Shown: positions 46,030 through 55,508 of the stretch, one piece after another
Layout of the letters: every line of letters starts with the position of its first letter
How positions within the stretch are numbered: position 1 is the first letter of the stretch
Notes under the pieces: generated by a model
Told to the model about the DNA's origin: nothing
The model's database searches: none
Seen by the model: the letters and a program-made list of their open reading frames with translations, nothing else
From: Vibrio sp. 10N.261.45.E2
Lineage (GTDB): Bacteria > Pseudomonadota > Gammaproteobacteria > Enterobacterales > Vibrionaceae
Assembly: GCF_002875705.1 (NCBI RefSeq)
Contig: NZ_MCZZ01000130.1
Span: forward strand, 104,399 to 168,398
Length of the DNA: 64,000 nt
Direction: 5' to 3'
Program-made: the position numbers and the translations under genes

Positions 46030-47676
46030 TTATAGACCAGCGGCTGCAAATACTTGGTTAACAATCTCTTGAGCTTCTGCCTCGATTGCTTTTAAGTGCT
46101 CTTCACCTTTAAAGCTTTCACAGTAGATCTTGTAGATGTCTTCAGTGCCTGATGGACGAGCAGCAAACCAACCGTTCTCGGTTGTCACTTTAAGGCCACC
46201 AATCGCTGCGCCATTACCTGGAGCATGTGTTAAGCGAGCAGTAATTGCATCACCAGCAAGCGTCTCAGCTGCAACCATCTCTGGAGACAGCTTTTTAAGC
46301 ACATCTTTTTGTGCGCCATTCGCTACCGCTTGAATACGGTTGTACTTAGATTCGCCGTGTTTAGCAGCAAGCTCTTCGTAGTATTCTTGTGGGTTCTTAC
46401 CCGTTACTGCTGTGATCTCAGCCGCAAGTAGGCAAAGAATTAGGCCATCTTTATCTGTTGACCAAGGCGTACCGTCTTTACGTAGGAAAGAAGCACCTGC
46501 ACTCTCTTCACCACCAAAGCCAAACTGACCGTTGTATAAACCATCAACGAACCATTTGAAGCCAACTGGTACTTCACAAAGTTCGCGACCTAAGTCAGCA
46601 ACTACGCGATCGATTAATGCACTTGATACTAGTGTCTTACCAACAGCAACGTCTTTACCCCAACCTTCACGGTTACGGTATAAGTAATCAATACAAACCG
46701 CTAAGAAGTGGTTTGGATTCATCAGGCCTTTTGGTGTCACGATGCCGTGGCGATCGTAATCTGGGTCATTACCAAACGCGAGAGCATACTCGTCTTTAAG
46801 CGCCAGTAGACCTGCCATTGCGTATGGAGAAGAACAGTCCATACGAACCACGCCATCTTTATCTAGAGACATGAATTGGAATGAAGGGTCAACCGCTTCA
46901 CTTACCAGAGTAAGGTCTAGGTTGTACGCCTTACCAATTTGGCGCCAGTAATCAATACCACTGCCACCCAGTGGATCAACACCAATCTTGATGTTTGCTT
47001 TCTGGATCGCTTCCATATCTACGACGTTAACCAAGTCAGCGACGTATGGCGCCACTAGGTCGACTTCTTTCACTAGCTCAGACTGTTTAGCTTGTGCGAT
47101 AGGCGTGCGCTTAACACCTTGCATTTGCTCAGCAATAATCACGTTCGCACGGTCTTCAATTGCTTGAGTCAATTCAGCTTCAGCCGGGCCACCGTGTGTC
47201 GGATTGTATTTGATGCCGCCGTCTTGAGGTGGGTTATGCGAAGGCGTGATAACAATGCCGTCTGCTTTTTTGTCATTCACTAGGTTGTGCGTAAGAATCG
47301 CATGCGAGATACCAGGTGTTGGAGTAAAGCCATTGTTTTCTTGAATAATAACTTCAACACCGTTCGCAACAAGCACCTCGATAACAGTAGAGAATGCAGG
47401 CTCAGATAGAGCGTGAGTATCTTTACCTAAGAAAAGCGGACCAGTTGTACCTTGCTCGGCACGCACTTCAGCAACGGCTTGTACAATCGCTAGAATGTGG
47501 TTTTCGTTAAATGTTGATTTGTCTGCTGTACCGCGGTGACCTGAAGTACCGAAAAGTACTTTATGATCTGGGTTTGTCGCATCCGGTTGCTGTAAGAAAT
47601 AGTTAGCAACTAAAGCCGGGATATTATGAAGATCTTCCTGCTGAGCTTTTTGCCCAGCACGAGGGTGCATAGCCAT
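46030..47676 (-). CDS. pgm: Phosphoglucomutase
   Basis: Interconverts glucose-1-phosphate and glucose-6-phosphate for glycogen and envelope sugars. The 548-residue protein has the phosphoserine loop [13 protein letters not shown] near residue 141, the metal-binding [14 protein letters not shown] near 300 and the phosphate-binding [13 protein letters not shown] near the end. The ATG has AAGGA upstream. It follows seqA in the same direction, an order shared with E. coli, but a terminator lies between. Confidence 0.98.
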   Translation of the reverse strand: MAMHPRAGQKAQQEDLHNIPALVANYFLQQPDATNPDHKVLFGTSGHRGTADKSTFNENHILAIVQAVAEVRAEQGTTGPLFLGKDTHALSEPAFSTVIEVLVANGVEVIIQENNGFTPTPGISHAILTHNLVNDKKADGIVITPSHNPPQDGGIKYNPTHGGPAEAELTQAIEDRANVIIAEQMQGVKRTPIAQAKQSELVKEVDLVAPYVADLVNVVDMEAIQKANIKIGVDPLGGSGIDYWRQIGKAYNLDLTLVSEAVDPSFQFMSLDKDGVVRMDCSSPYAMAGLLALKDEYALAFGNDPDYDRHGIVTPKGLMNPNHFLAVCIDYLYRNREGWGKDVAVGKTLVSSALIDRVVADLGRELCEVPVGFKWFVDGLYNGQFGFGGEESAGASFLRKDGTPWSTDKDGLILCLLAAEITAVTGKNPQEYYEELAAKHGESKYNRIQAVANGAQKDVLKKLSPEMVAAETLAGDAITARLTHAPGNGAAIGGLKVTTENGWFAARPSGTEDIYKIYCESFKGEEHLKAIEAEAQEIVNQVFAAAGL

Positions 47677-47707
47677 TTTTCGACATCCTTATATATAAAA
47701 TTTAAAA

Positions 47708-47755
47708 ACAAAAAAACCTCATAATATCTTCTTATCCATGGATATTATGAGGTTT
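47708..47755 (-). terminator. Terminator of seqA
   Basis: A 15-bp perfect stem AAACCTCATAATATC / GATATTATGAGGTTT followed by a run of seven T on the minus strand. Confidence 0.9.
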
Positions 47756-47768
47756 AAATCAGATTTCG

Positions 47769-48308
47769 TTAAATTGAACCTGTTACTTTTTCTATCAATT
47801 CTGCTTGGAAGCTCATGCGGCTCATTAGCTGCTCAACCATCTGTCTTTTTCGACTTGTATTGTTATTAGTAATAACCCAAAAAGGACTGTTTGGAATAGC
47901 TTTAGGCTTAGTCGTGTTACCATTTGCTAGCAACGTTGCTTCGTTATCCGCAAAGTAAACGCGCTTACGGCCTTTTACTTGAGTTGCTTCTGAAAAGCTT
48001 AAAGGGTCGATTTTATGCAGTGTTGATAACACAAGCATGAAACGATCAATGGCTTTCTTTAGTGATGCAAACTCATCTGATATTAGTAGTGAGCGCATTT
48101 CTTTAACGCCATCGAACTTCTCTGGAGTAAAGCCTACCTCTTTGCTAACAACGATACCTTTTGGCTCAACGATCTCTTCGATCGGAGCCATGCCTTGGCT
48201 ATCAACCTGTAACAAGCGGCGCAGAATATCTGAAGCGCTTTCGCCAATACGTTCTGTCTGACCCGCAATAAAACGGTATAGGTCCTCATCAACCTCAATT
48301 GTTTTCAT
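47769..48308 (-). CDS. seqA: Negative modulator of replication initiation SeqA
   Basis: Binds hemimethylated GATC and sequesters oriC and the dnaA promoter after replication. The 179-residue protein has an N-terminal oligomerisation helix bundle (TIEVDEDLYRFIAGQTERIG), a flexible linker near 45-70 and a C-terminal DNA-binding domain ending with TNNNTSRKRQMVEQLM. A Dam methylase-positive genome is implied. It is divergent from ybfF, as in E. coli. Confidence 0.97.
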   Translation of the reverse strand: MKTIEVDEDLYRFIAGQTERIGESASDILRRLLQVDSQGMAPIEEIVEPKGIVVSKEVGFTPEKFDGVKEMRSLLISDEFASLKKAIDRFMLVLSTLHKIDPLSFSEATQVKGRKRVYFADNEATLLANGNTTKPKAIPNSPFWVITNNNTSRKRQMVEQLMSRMSFQAELIEKVTGSI

Positions 48309-48401
48309 TCGCTTTTCACAATCTCAATGTTTAAACTCTGGGGGATTATAGCGAGATCCGCGCGGATACTCTACGTCAAACCCACCATGAATAAGATAAA
48401 A

Positions 48402-49163
48402 ATGTCAGTACAGCTCAACTATAAAATTGAAGGTGAGGGTCACACCATTGTTTTGATCCATGGATTGTTCGGTAATCTGGACAACCTTGGCTTGCTCGCT
48501 AGGGATCTAAAAGCCGATCATCAGATACTTAGTATCGATCTCCGCAACCACGGTCAATCCTTTCATAGTGACACTCATAACTATCAAGCGATGGCACAAG
48601 ACGTGGCTCAACTGCTGCATGATCTTAAGTTAGAAGACGTCACTGTGATTGGTCACTCTATGGGTGGCAAAGTCGCGATGGCACTGACACAGCATCTTAC
48701 ACTGCACAAGTTGATTGTCTTGGATATGGCGCCGGTCGCTTACACTCTAAATCGCCACGACAACGTATTCGCTGGCCTACAAGCCGTGATTGAAGAGAAA
48801 CCGACCTCACGCTCAGATGCACTGAGGGTTCTCGCAAAACATATCGAGATTGATGGAGTTCGCCAGTTTTTGACCAAATCTCTATTCAAAGCAGAGCAAG
48901 GCATCATGGAATGGCGTTTCAATGTTGCCTCGTTATTGAACAACTACCCACACATTATTGGTTGGGAACCGATCGACAAAACCTCGGTCAAAACTCTGCT
49001 AATAAAAGGTGGGAATTCTGACTACCTCACCGCAGAACATCAAGCAGCCGTACAGCAGCAATTTACCAACGCAAAAGCGCACGTCATTGCCAACACGGGT
49101 CACTGGCTGCATGCTGAAAAACCGGCAGAAGTACTTAGAGCGATTAGAAAATTCATCGCTTAA
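48402..49163 (+). CDS. ybfF: YbfF-like alpha/beta-hydrolase esterase
   Basis: A cytoplasmic esterase of the alpha/beta-hydrolase fold; E. coli YbfF hydrolyses acyl esters including CoA esters in vitro. The 253-residue protein has IVLIHGLFGNLDNLGLLARD, the nucleophile elbow GHSMGGK near residue 88 and the histidine in ANTGHWLHAEKP. I chose the ATG at 48402 because it gives the family length of about 254; in-frame ATGs at 48387 and 48327 are possible. The ribosome site is weak for all. Confidence 0.92.
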   Translation: MSVQLNYKIEGEGHTIVLIHGLFGNLDNLGLLARDLKADHQILSIDLRNHGQSFHSDTHNYQAMAQDVAQLLHDLKLEDVTVIGHSMGGKVAMALTQHLTLHKLIVLDMAPVAYTLNRHDNVFAGLQAVIEEKPTSRSDALRVLAKHIEIDGVRQFLTKSLFKAEQGIMEWRFNVASLLNNYPHIIGWEPIDKTSVKTLLIKGGNSDYLTAEHQAAVQQQFTNAKAHVIANTGHWLHAEKPAEVLRAIRKFIA

Positions 49164-49271
49164 CTGCACTTTTTCGTACAGATAAATGAGAACTGTGTAA
49201 TTACTGCAGATTAACTTTATCTCACAACAGTGATATAGTGCGCCCAAGCAAAATTGGTATATAAGGTTCCC

Positions 49272-49490
49272 ATGCTTTACGACTACATGAACATCATCGA
49301 ATCTGTTGGTTTAGATATCCTGTTTGCCGCGATTTTCTTTTTAATCGGTATGGCAATTAAGGACGTTCTCAAGCAGGGAAATGTTCCTGCATTTGGTCGT
49401 CGCATCGTATGGTTAGTACTTTTCCTTGGCTGTGCGGGTTTTATCGCCAAAGGGATAATCCAACTAAGCTGGGAAGGAACTGGGATCTAA
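49272..49490 (+). CDS. DUF2788 small inner-membrane protein
   Basis: A 72-residue protein of the DUF2788 family, function unknown. Two membrane helices are visible: SVGLDILFAAIFFLIGMAI and RRIVWLVLFLGCAGFIAKGI, joined by a charged loop KDVLKQGNVPAFGR. I chose the ATG at 49272, with AAGG 5 bases upstream. It lies 58 bases before fldA in the same direction and may be co-transcribed with it. Confidence 0.85.
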   Translation: MLYDYMNIIESVGLDILFAAIFFLIGMAIKDVLKQGNVPAFGRRIVWLVLFLGCAGFIAKGIIQLSWEGTGI

Positions 49491-49548
49491 CGATTCTCTT
49501 CCGAACTTTATTACACCGACAACAGACAAAATGAAAGGTAATGATTCT

Positions 49549-50082
49549 ATGGCAAGTGTAGGTCTCTTCTTTGGTAGCGATACAGGTAACACTGAAGCTG
49601 TTGCTAAGATGATTCAAAAGCAATTGAGCAAGCAGCTCGTTCACGTTCAAGACATTGCAAAAAGCAGCAAAGAAGATATCGATAATTTCGATCTACTGCT
49701 GCTTGGTATCCCTACGTGGTACTACGGCGAAGCACAATGTGATTGGGATGACTTTTTCCCAGAGCTAGAAGCTATTGATTTCTCAACTAAGCTTGTTGCT
49801 ATCTTTGGTTGTGGTGACCAAGAAGATTACGCAGAATACTTCTGTGATGCTATGGGTACTATCCGTGACATCGTTGAGGCGAAAGGCGGTACTATCCTAG
49901 GTTACACATCAACTGAAGGCTACGAATTCGAAGCATCGAAAGGTTTAGTTGAAGGCGATGACAGCCAATTCGTTGGTCTATGTATCGATGAAGATCGTCA
50001 ACCTGAACTAACTGATGAGCGTGTATCTAACTGGGTTAAACAAATCCACGAAGAAATGTGCCTAGCAGAGCTAGAAGACTAA
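49549..50082 (+). CDS. fldA: Flavodoxin I
   Basis: Low-potential FMN electron carrier that serves radical enzymes and replaces ferredoxin under low iron. The 177-residue length is that of long-chain flavodoxins. The FMN phosphate loop is FGSDTGNTE at residues 8-16, followed by the isoalloxazine loops TWYYGE and CGDQEDYAEYF. The ATG has AAAGG upstream. Its location just before fur matches the E. coli order. Confidence 0.97.
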   Translation: MASVGLFFGSDTGNTEAVAKMIQKQLSKQLVHVQDIAKSSKEDIDNFDLLLLGIPTWYYGEAQCDWDDFFPELEAIDFSTKLVAIFGCGDQEDYAEYFCDAMGTIRDIVEAKGGTILGYTSTEGYEFEASKGLVEGDDSQFVGLCIDEDRQPELTDERVSNWVKQIHEEMCLAELED

Positions 50083-50131
50083 TTCTCTAGCGGTTGTTAA
50101 TTGTTACAATTAATGACAACTATGTAGATAT

Positions 50132-50160
50132 GAAAAAACCTCCTTATGGGAGGTTTTTTG
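50132..50160. terminator. Terminator of fldA, bidirectional with the DUF4442 gene
   Basis: AAAAAACCTCC / GGAGGTTTTTT-type stem with a short loop and T or A runs on both flanks. Confidence 0.85.
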
Positions 50161-50178
50161 CTATTTAAAACCTAGGAA

Positions 50179-50685
50179 TTAACACTCAGCTTCTAATGCT
50201 TCGTCATCATCTCTAAATTGCGGCTTCTTTCTTACATAAAGGGTGCGTTGAATTTCTGATACCACATTTCCCTGCTCATCTTTGACATAGATAATAAACT
50301 CAGGAAAACACTTCTCACCGAGTTGTGTCTGACGATAAATCTCATCAAGTTGCCCTTGGCTTATTTCGAAATCTGCATATAAATCAGATTGCCCCGGTTT
50401 GATAAAGTTAATGCTCGCTTCCTTGTCCCAAACATAATATCGCTCACCCAAAATTCCCATTAACATCAAAGAGTAAACAGGATCAGTCAGGGAAAAGATG
50501 CTGCCTCCATATTGAGTACGATTGGCATTTTTATTCCACCAACGTAGCTTGAGCACAGTTTTAACTACCCTGAAGTCTGGGCTGATATGAGCTATTTTGA
50601 TCCCTGCTCCCCAGAACGGAGGCCAGATATTAAGAGCGAATCTTACAATGTTTGGTTTGTATATTCTTGCGAGCTGCTTATTCAT
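50179..50685 (-). CDS. DUF4442 (hotdog-fold, thioesterase-like) protein
   Basis: A 168-residue protein of the DUF4442 group, related in fold to acyl-CoA thioesterases, with no assigned substrate. The hotdog-type helix is visible in QYGGSIFSLTDPVYSLMLMG near residues 58-77, and strands include VWDKEASINFIKPGQSDLYA. It lies between fldA and fur on the opposite strand, so it interrupts the fldA-fur order of E. coli. Confidence 0.82.
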   Translation of the reverse strand: MNKQLARIYKPNIVRFALNIWPPFWGAGIKIAHISPDFRVVKTVLKLRWWNKNANRTQYGGSIFSLTDPVYSLMLMGILGERYYVWDKEASINFIKPGQSDLYADFEISQGQLDEIYRQTQLGEKCFPEFIIYVKDEQGNVVSEIQRTLYVRKKPQFRDDDEALEAEC

Positions 50686-50811
50686 AACAACATTCCGTGT
50701 TCATATTAGAAATACCGCCACCCTGACTGGTCGTACCTCCACTATAAGTGAGATACTTCCAATTTACAAAACAGATTGTGATGTTGATTAGTAACCCTTT
50801 GAAGTTCGTGG

Positions 50812-50840
50812 TTTATTGTTATGCCTGACTAAACTATAAT
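50812..50840 (+). promoter_or_regulatory. Candidate promoter of fur
   Basis: A perfect TATAAT at 50835-50840 has a weak TTTATT box 17 bases upstream. It lies 53 bases before the fur ATG. Confidence 0.35.
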
Positions 50841-50892
50841 GGTATTAATATTGAATTCTGTTAACTGCTGCAGATCATCAACAGGAAAGTAT

Positions 50893-51342
50893 ATGTCAGA
50901 CAATAATCAAGCGCTAAAAGATGCTGGTCTTAAAGTGACCCTCCCAAGGCTCAAAATTTTAGAAGTATTACAACAACCAGACTGCCAACATATTAGTGCT
51001 GAAGATTTATATAAAAAGCTGATCGACCTAGGTGAAGAGATCGGGCTTGCGACCGTTTATCGAGTATTAAACCAATTCGATGACGCTGGCATTGTAACTC
51101 GCCACCACTTTGAAGGCGGTAAGTCTGTATTTGAACTTTCAACACAGCACCACCATGACCACTTAGTGTGTCTAGATTGTGGCGAAGTGATCGAATTCTC
51201 TGATGACATCATTGAAGAAAGACAAAAAGAGATCGCTCTACGTTACAACGTTAAACTGACTAACCACAGCTTATACTTGTACGGAAAAAGCATTAGCGGG
51301 GATTGCAAAGGCAACCCAGACGCGCATAAAGCGAAAAAATAA
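50893..51342 (+). CDS. fur: Ferric uptake regulator
   Basis: Global iron-dependent repressor; its sites are expected at feoA and other iron genes. The 149-residue protein has an N-terminal winged helix (residues 1-80, with the recognition helix region GLATVYRVLNQFDDAG). Metal ligands include the HHHDH cluster at 86-90 and C93/C96 in CLDC. The C-terminal half is NHSLYLYGKSISGDC. I chose the ATG at 50893, with AGGAAAG upstream; an upstream frame extension has no site. Confidence 0.98.
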   Translation: MSDNNQALKDAGLKVTLPRLKILEVLQQPDCQHISAEDLYKKLIDLGEEIGLATVYRVLNQFDDAGIVTRHHFEGGKSVFELSTQHHHDHLVCLDCGEVIEFSDDIIEERQKEIALRYNVKLTNHSLYLYGKSISGDCKGNPDAHKAKK

Positions 51343-51347
51343 TACAG

Positions 51348-51374
51348 AACGCTGGCTTAGGCCGGCGTTTTTTA
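51348..51374 (+). terminator. Terminator of fur
   Basis: AACGCTGGC / GCCGGCGTT stem with a TTAG loop and six T. Confidence 0.85.
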
Positions 51375-51440
51375 TTTGGATCAATGCCCTATTAAGATTC
51401 ATATCAGCTTGGTTCATAATTTGTTATTTTATTCAGACAC

Positions 51441-51468
51441 AAAAAAACCGGCTCTAAGCCGGTTTTTT
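51441..51468. terminator. Bidirectional terminator, mainly for glnS
   Basis: AAAACCGGCT / AGCCGGTTTT stem with A and T runs on both sides, between fur (plus) and glnS (minus). Confidence 0.85.
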
Positions 51469-51503
51469 ATTTGGTCGTTTTGAACAAACCAAGTACTCAA
51501 GCA

Positions 51504-53171
51504 TTAAGCTTCCGTTTTACCCCAGGTATCACGTAGGCCAACCGTGCGGTTGAATACCAACGCATCTGCTTTAGAGTCTTTTGAATCTACACAGAAGTAA
51601 CCTGTACGCTCAAATTGGAAACCTTGCTCTGCAGCCGCTTCCGCTAGGCTAGGCTCAACAAAACCGTTCAACTTAACCAGAGATTCTGGGTTGATCGTTG
51701 CAGCGAAATCATCCGCAGCAGCAGGGTTTGCCACAGTGAATAGACGATCGTACAAACGAATCTCAGCAGGCAGCGCTTTATCAGCAGATACCCAGTGGAT
51801 AACGCCTTTCACTTTGCGGCCATCTGCAGGGTTCTTACCCAATGTTTCGTTGTCGTAAGAACAGAAGATAGTCGTAATGTTACCTTCTGCATCTTTTTCG
51901 ATACGTTCAGCTTTGATCACGTAAGCGCCACGTAGACGAACTTCTTTACCTAGAACCAAACGCTTGTACTTCTTGTTTGCTTCTTCACGGAAGTCATCAC
52001 GCTCAATCCACACTTCACGAGTAAATGGTACTTCACGAGTGCCCATTTCAGGTTTGTTCGGGTGGTTAGCAACCGTTAGTGTCTCTACTTTATCCGCATC
52101 GTAGTTTTCAATCACGATCTTAACTGGATCCAGAACGGCCATTGCTCGAGGTGCATTTTCGTTCAGATCGTCACGGATACAAGACTCAAGTGAACCGAAT
52201 TCAATCATGTTCTCTTGCTTAGTCACGCCAATACGCTTACAGAATTCACGAATTGAGCTTGAAGTAAACCCACGACGACGCAAGCCAGAAATAGTTGGCA
52301 TACGTGGGTCATCCCAGCCTTGGACTAGGTTTTCAACCACAAGTTGGTTTAGCTTACGCTTAGACATCACCGTGTATTCAAGATTCAGACGGCTGAACTC
52401 GTACTGACGAGGTTGGCAATCGATCGTAATATTATCTAAAACCCAGTCGTATAGGCGACGGTTGTCTTGGAATTCAAGAGTACAGATAGAGTGCGTAATG
52501 CCTTCCAGCGCATCAGAGATACAGTGAGTGAAATCGTACATTGGGTAAATGCACCATTTGTCACCTGTCTGATGGTGGTGAGCAAAACGAACACGGTAGA
52601 TAACAGGATCACGCATTACCATAAATGACGAGCTCATGTCGATCTTAGCACGTAGACACGCTTTACCTTCTTCAAAGCCACCGTCGCGCATTTTTTCAAA
52701 CAACGCTAGGTTCTCTTCAGGGCTACGATCACGGTATGGACTCGCTTTACCTGGCTCTTTTAGCGTGCCACGGTACTCACGGATTTGATCAGGACTTAGC
52801 TCGTCAACATACGCTAAGCCTTTATTAATTAATTCCACAGCATAAGCGTAAAGCGTATCGAAATAGTTTGATGAGTAACAAATATCACCAGACCATTCGA
52901 AGCCTAACCAGCTTACATCATTCTTAATTGACTCAACGTATTCAACGTCTTCTTTTTCAGGGTTTGTATCATCGAAACGAAGATTACATTGTCCCTGGTA
53001 GTCCTGAGCAATACCAAAGTTCAAGCAAATAGATTTAGCGTGACCAATGTGCAGGTAGCCATTTGGCTCCGGCGGGAAACGAGTATGCACGCTACTGTGT
53101 GTACCATCCGCTAAATCTTTATCAATAATTTGGCGAATGAAATTCGATGGACGAGCCTCAGCTTCACTCAT
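51504..53171 (-). CDS. glnS: Glutaminyl-tRNA synthetase
   Basis: Class I synthetase that charges tRNA-Gln. The 555-residue protein carries the HIGH motif in [19 protein letters not shown] near residue 33-50 and the KMSKS equivalent in [12 protein letters not shown] near residue 268. The C-terminal beta-barrel anticodon-binding domains follow from about 340. The ATG has AGAGGTG upstream. A short unrelated frame ends directly before it. Confidence 0.98.
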   Translation of the reverse strand: MSEAEARPSNFIRQIIDKDLADGTHSSVHTRFPPEPNGYLHIGHAKSICLNFGIAQDYQGQCNLRFDDTNPEKEDVEYVESIKNDVSWLGFEWSGDICYSSNYFDTLYAYAVELINKGLAYVDELSPDQIREYRGTLKEPGKASPYRDRSPEENLALFEKMRDGGFEEGKACLRAKIDMSSSFMVMRDPVIYRVRFAHHHQTGDKWCIYPMYDFTHCISDALEGITHSICTLEFQDNRRLYDWVLDNITIDCQPRQYEFSRLNLEYTVMSKRKLNQLVVENLVQGWDDPRMPTISGLRRRGFTSSSIREFCKRIGVTKQENMIEFGSLESCIRDDLNENAPRAMAVLDPVKIVIENYDADKVETLTVANHPNKPEMGTREVPFTREVWIERDDFREEANKKYKRLVLGKEVRLRGAYVIKAERIEKDAEGNITTIFCSYDNETLGKNPADGRKVKGVIHWVSADKALPAEIRLYDRLFTVANPAAADDFAATINPESLVKLNGFVEPSLAEAAAEQGFQFERTGYFCVDSKDSKADALVFNRTVGLRDTWGKTEA

Positions 53172-53392
53172 CTATAGCACCTCTATGTATTTAGTATTGT
53201 CAGAGAAAGTTATCTTTCGTCTCAAAGAAAACGGTCGCGTATCGCGCCAGTCAAAGATAGAAAGATCATTGTTGCTAATCATCCACAATTCTTCGCCTTT
53301 GCACAATAAGAACCGTTCGTTAATTACGATTATTTCTGCTATTCGATGAAGAATAGAACGAACCACGTTCACAGGTCTTAAACGACAGGCAC

Positions 53393-53420
53393 AAAAAAGC
53401 CTCCCATGTGGGAGGCTTTC
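53393..53420 (-). terminator. Terminator of nagE
   Basis: AAAGCCTCCCA / TGGGAGGCTTT stem followed by six T on the minus strand. Confidence 0.9.
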
Positions 53421-53473
53421 AATTTGACACTTACTTAAGAGTAGCTTTACGTCTTAATTAAGTACTTCCCTTA

Positions 53474-55033
53474 CTATGGAAGTTTTACATCAGATAGGTC
53501 TTCGCCTGCACCGATAGCTTTCATTTCGCCAGCTACGATTTCAGCTAGTGGGCCAAGGATAACCTGTAGGTTGTTTTCACCTAGTTTAACCACACCTTTA
53601 GCACCTAGTTTCTTAAGAACAACTTCATCTGCAACAGAGCGGTCTTTAAGAGTTAGACGTAGACGAGTGATACAAGCGTCGATTGAAGTTAGGTTGTCGT
53701 GACCACCTAGAGCTTTCAGGTATTGACGTGCAAGGTCGCCTTTTGGTGCTTCACCTGCAGGAGCTGCAGCAGCTTCGTCGTCATCTTCACGACCTGGCGA
53801 TTTCAAGTTGAAAGCGCGGATTGCGAAAGAGAAAGTGAAGAAGTATAGAGCACCGAAACCAAGACCGATTAGTAGTAGTACGAATGGTTTAGTTGCTAGA
53901 CCCCAGTTCAATACGAAGTCGATAAGACCAGCAGAGAAACCGAAACCGTGCAGAGTACCAAACATGTTAGCAACTACTAGAGACAGACCAGTAAATACAG
54001 CGTGCATTGCGTATAGAGCAGGAGCTAGGAATACGAACATGAATTCTAGCGGCTCTGTGATACCTGTTAGGAATGAACAGAATGCAACTGAGAATAGTGC
54101 GCCACCAACTTGGCTACGTTTTTCAGCAGGAGCAGCTAGGTACATTGCAAGTGCAGCACCTGGTAGACCGAACATCATTACAGGGAAGAAACCGTTCATG
54201 AATACGCCAGCGCCTTTATCGCCACCGAAGAAACGGTGTAGGTCGCCAGATTTAACAGTTTCAGTCACTTCTTTAACTACAGTAGTGATTTCTGGAGTTA
54301 CAGAGTTAGCGAATGTGAATGTGTGCTCTTGGCCAACAACTAAAGTTTTAGCCAGTGCTGGGTCAACACAAAGTTGAGTGATGTTAGCGAATGCGCCTTG
54401 ACCAGCAACGATGATTTCTTGACATGTACCCATACCGAACCAGAAGTATGAGTTCAATACGTGGTGTAGACCTACAGGGATAAGTGCACGGTTAAGAGTA
54501 CCGTAAACGAATTGGCCGATAGCGCCAGACGTTGATACTGCATGAGCAAGTGCGTCTAGACCAGATTGAACACCAGGCCAAACCACACCAGACACAGCAC
54601 CTGCAACGAGTGCAAATAGACCGGCCATGATTGGTACTAAACGTTTACCCGCGAAGAAAGCTAGCCATTCTGGAAGGCGTGTCGCGTGGAAAGCATTGTA
54701 AGAGTGGCCTGCGATGATACCTGCGAAGATACCGCCGAAGAATGACATGTTAACGTCTGCGTTAATTGTCGTTGCTGTAGCAGTTAGTACGAAGTAAGCA
54801 ACTGCACCTGCAAGACCTGCTGCGCCGTTACCGTCTTTAGAAAGACCAATCGCGATACCTAGACCAAAGAGCAATGGTAGGTTACCGAAGATAGCACCAC
54901 CAGCTTGCGCCATGAATGGAATATCAAGTAGATCGCCTTGACCTAAACGTAAAAGAAGCGCCGCAATCGGAAGCGTTGCGATTGGTAGCATTAACGCCTT
55001 ACCAAGCTTCTGTGCATATCCTAGAATATTCAC
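53474..55033 (-). CDS. nagE: PTS N-acetylglucosamine transporter EIICB
   Basis: Imports and phosphorylates N-acetylglucosamine. The 519-residue protein has an EIIC membrane domain (about 1-400; PIATLPIAALLLRLGQGDL, MMFGLPGAALAMY, GITEPLEFMFVF) and an EIIB domain near 430-515 with the phosphocysteine in SIDACITRLRL. No EIIA domain is attached, unlike E. coli NagE, so a separate glucose-type EIIA must donate phosphate. An extra stretch of about 50 residues near 200-260 (from CQEIIVAGQGAF) is not in the E. coli protein. The start is GTG. Divergent from nagA-nagC. Confidence 0.95.
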   Translation of the reverse strand: MNILGYAQKLGKALMLPIATLPIAALLLRLGQGDLLDIPFMAQAGGAIFGNLPLLFGLGIAIGLSKDGNGAAGLAGAVAYFVLTATATTINADVNMSFFGGIFAGIIAGHSYNAFHATRLPEWLAFFAGKRLVPIMAGLFALVAGAVSGVVWPGVQSGLDALAHAVSTSGAIGQFVYGTLNRALIPVGLHHVLNSYFWFGMGTCQEIIVAGQGAFANITQLCVDPALAKTLVVGQEHTFTFANSVTPEITTVVKEVTETVKSGDLHRFFGGDKGAGVFMNGFFPVMMFGLPGAALAMYLAAPAEKRSQVGGALFSVAFCSFLTGITEPLEFMFVFLAPALYAMHAVFTGLSLVVANMFGTLHGFGFSAGLIDFVLNWGLATKPFVLLLIGLGFGALYFFTFSFAIRAFNLKSPGREDDDEAAAAPAGEAPKGDLARQYLKALGGHDNLTSIDACITRLRLTLKDRSVADEVVLKKLGAKGVVKLGENNLQVILGPLAEIVAGEMKAIGAGEDLSDVKLP

Positions 55034-55119
55034 CAGTTGTTTCCCCCTATAGGATTTTTTAGAATTCGTTTGAGAAACTTATTTTAGTCGCTCAATTTAG
55101 TCCTATTCAGTGTATTCAA

Positions 55120-55141
55120 TTAATTTTGCTCCGCAAATTAA
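55120..55141. promoter_or_regulatory. NagC-like operator near nagE
   Basis: TTAATTT and AAATTAA arms enclose TGCTCCGC in a 22-base dyad, similar to NagC operators. It lies 87 bases before nagE. Confidence 0.55.
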
Positions 55142-55153
55142 AACCTTACCATT

Positions 55154-55169
55154 TGTGATCCTAATCACC
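55154..55169. promoter_or_regulatory. CRP-like site near nagE
   Basis: TGTGATCCTAATCACC matches TGTGA-N6-TCACA at 9 of 10 key positions. It lies just upstream of the NagC-like dyad, so CRP activation of nagE is plausible. Confidence 0.6.
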
Positions 55170-55508
55170 AGTTTTTACCAAATCCAGAGGTTTTTGCTAG
55201 CGAGATCATAAAACTTATTTTATCATTCAAAAAAATGAACATTTATAGATAAAATCCAAATCTAATCATTAGGCAAAAAGATGGTACCTCCGGGTTTACA
55301 AAGCCCCTAGAACAATCATTATCAATAAGCCTAAATGTATAATAACAATCAATTGTTCATATATTTTTCAACAACTTAAATAGCTTTCCAATTTAAAGCC
55401 GTTTGCCCATAAAAGATAAATCGTTACGTAAATGATGCTCGCAAACTAAGTCCACATTTAGGTAACGAACGAATTTAAAAGATCTCACGAAATAAGGATT
55501 AGCTGACT

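Larger units (their letters stand above)
55034..55508. other. Divergent nagE-nagA control region
   Basis: A 475-base AT-rich region without a gene. It contains a NagC-like dyad, a CRP-like site and a second dyad ATTTTATC / GATAAAAT with a 23-base spacer at 55217-55255. Such pairs of sites fit loop formation by NagC. Confidence 0.55.

Noticed and set aside
53808..54377. 189-codon frame antisense to nagE
   Set aside because: Mirror of the EIIC coding sequence; no ribosome site and no recognisable domain.
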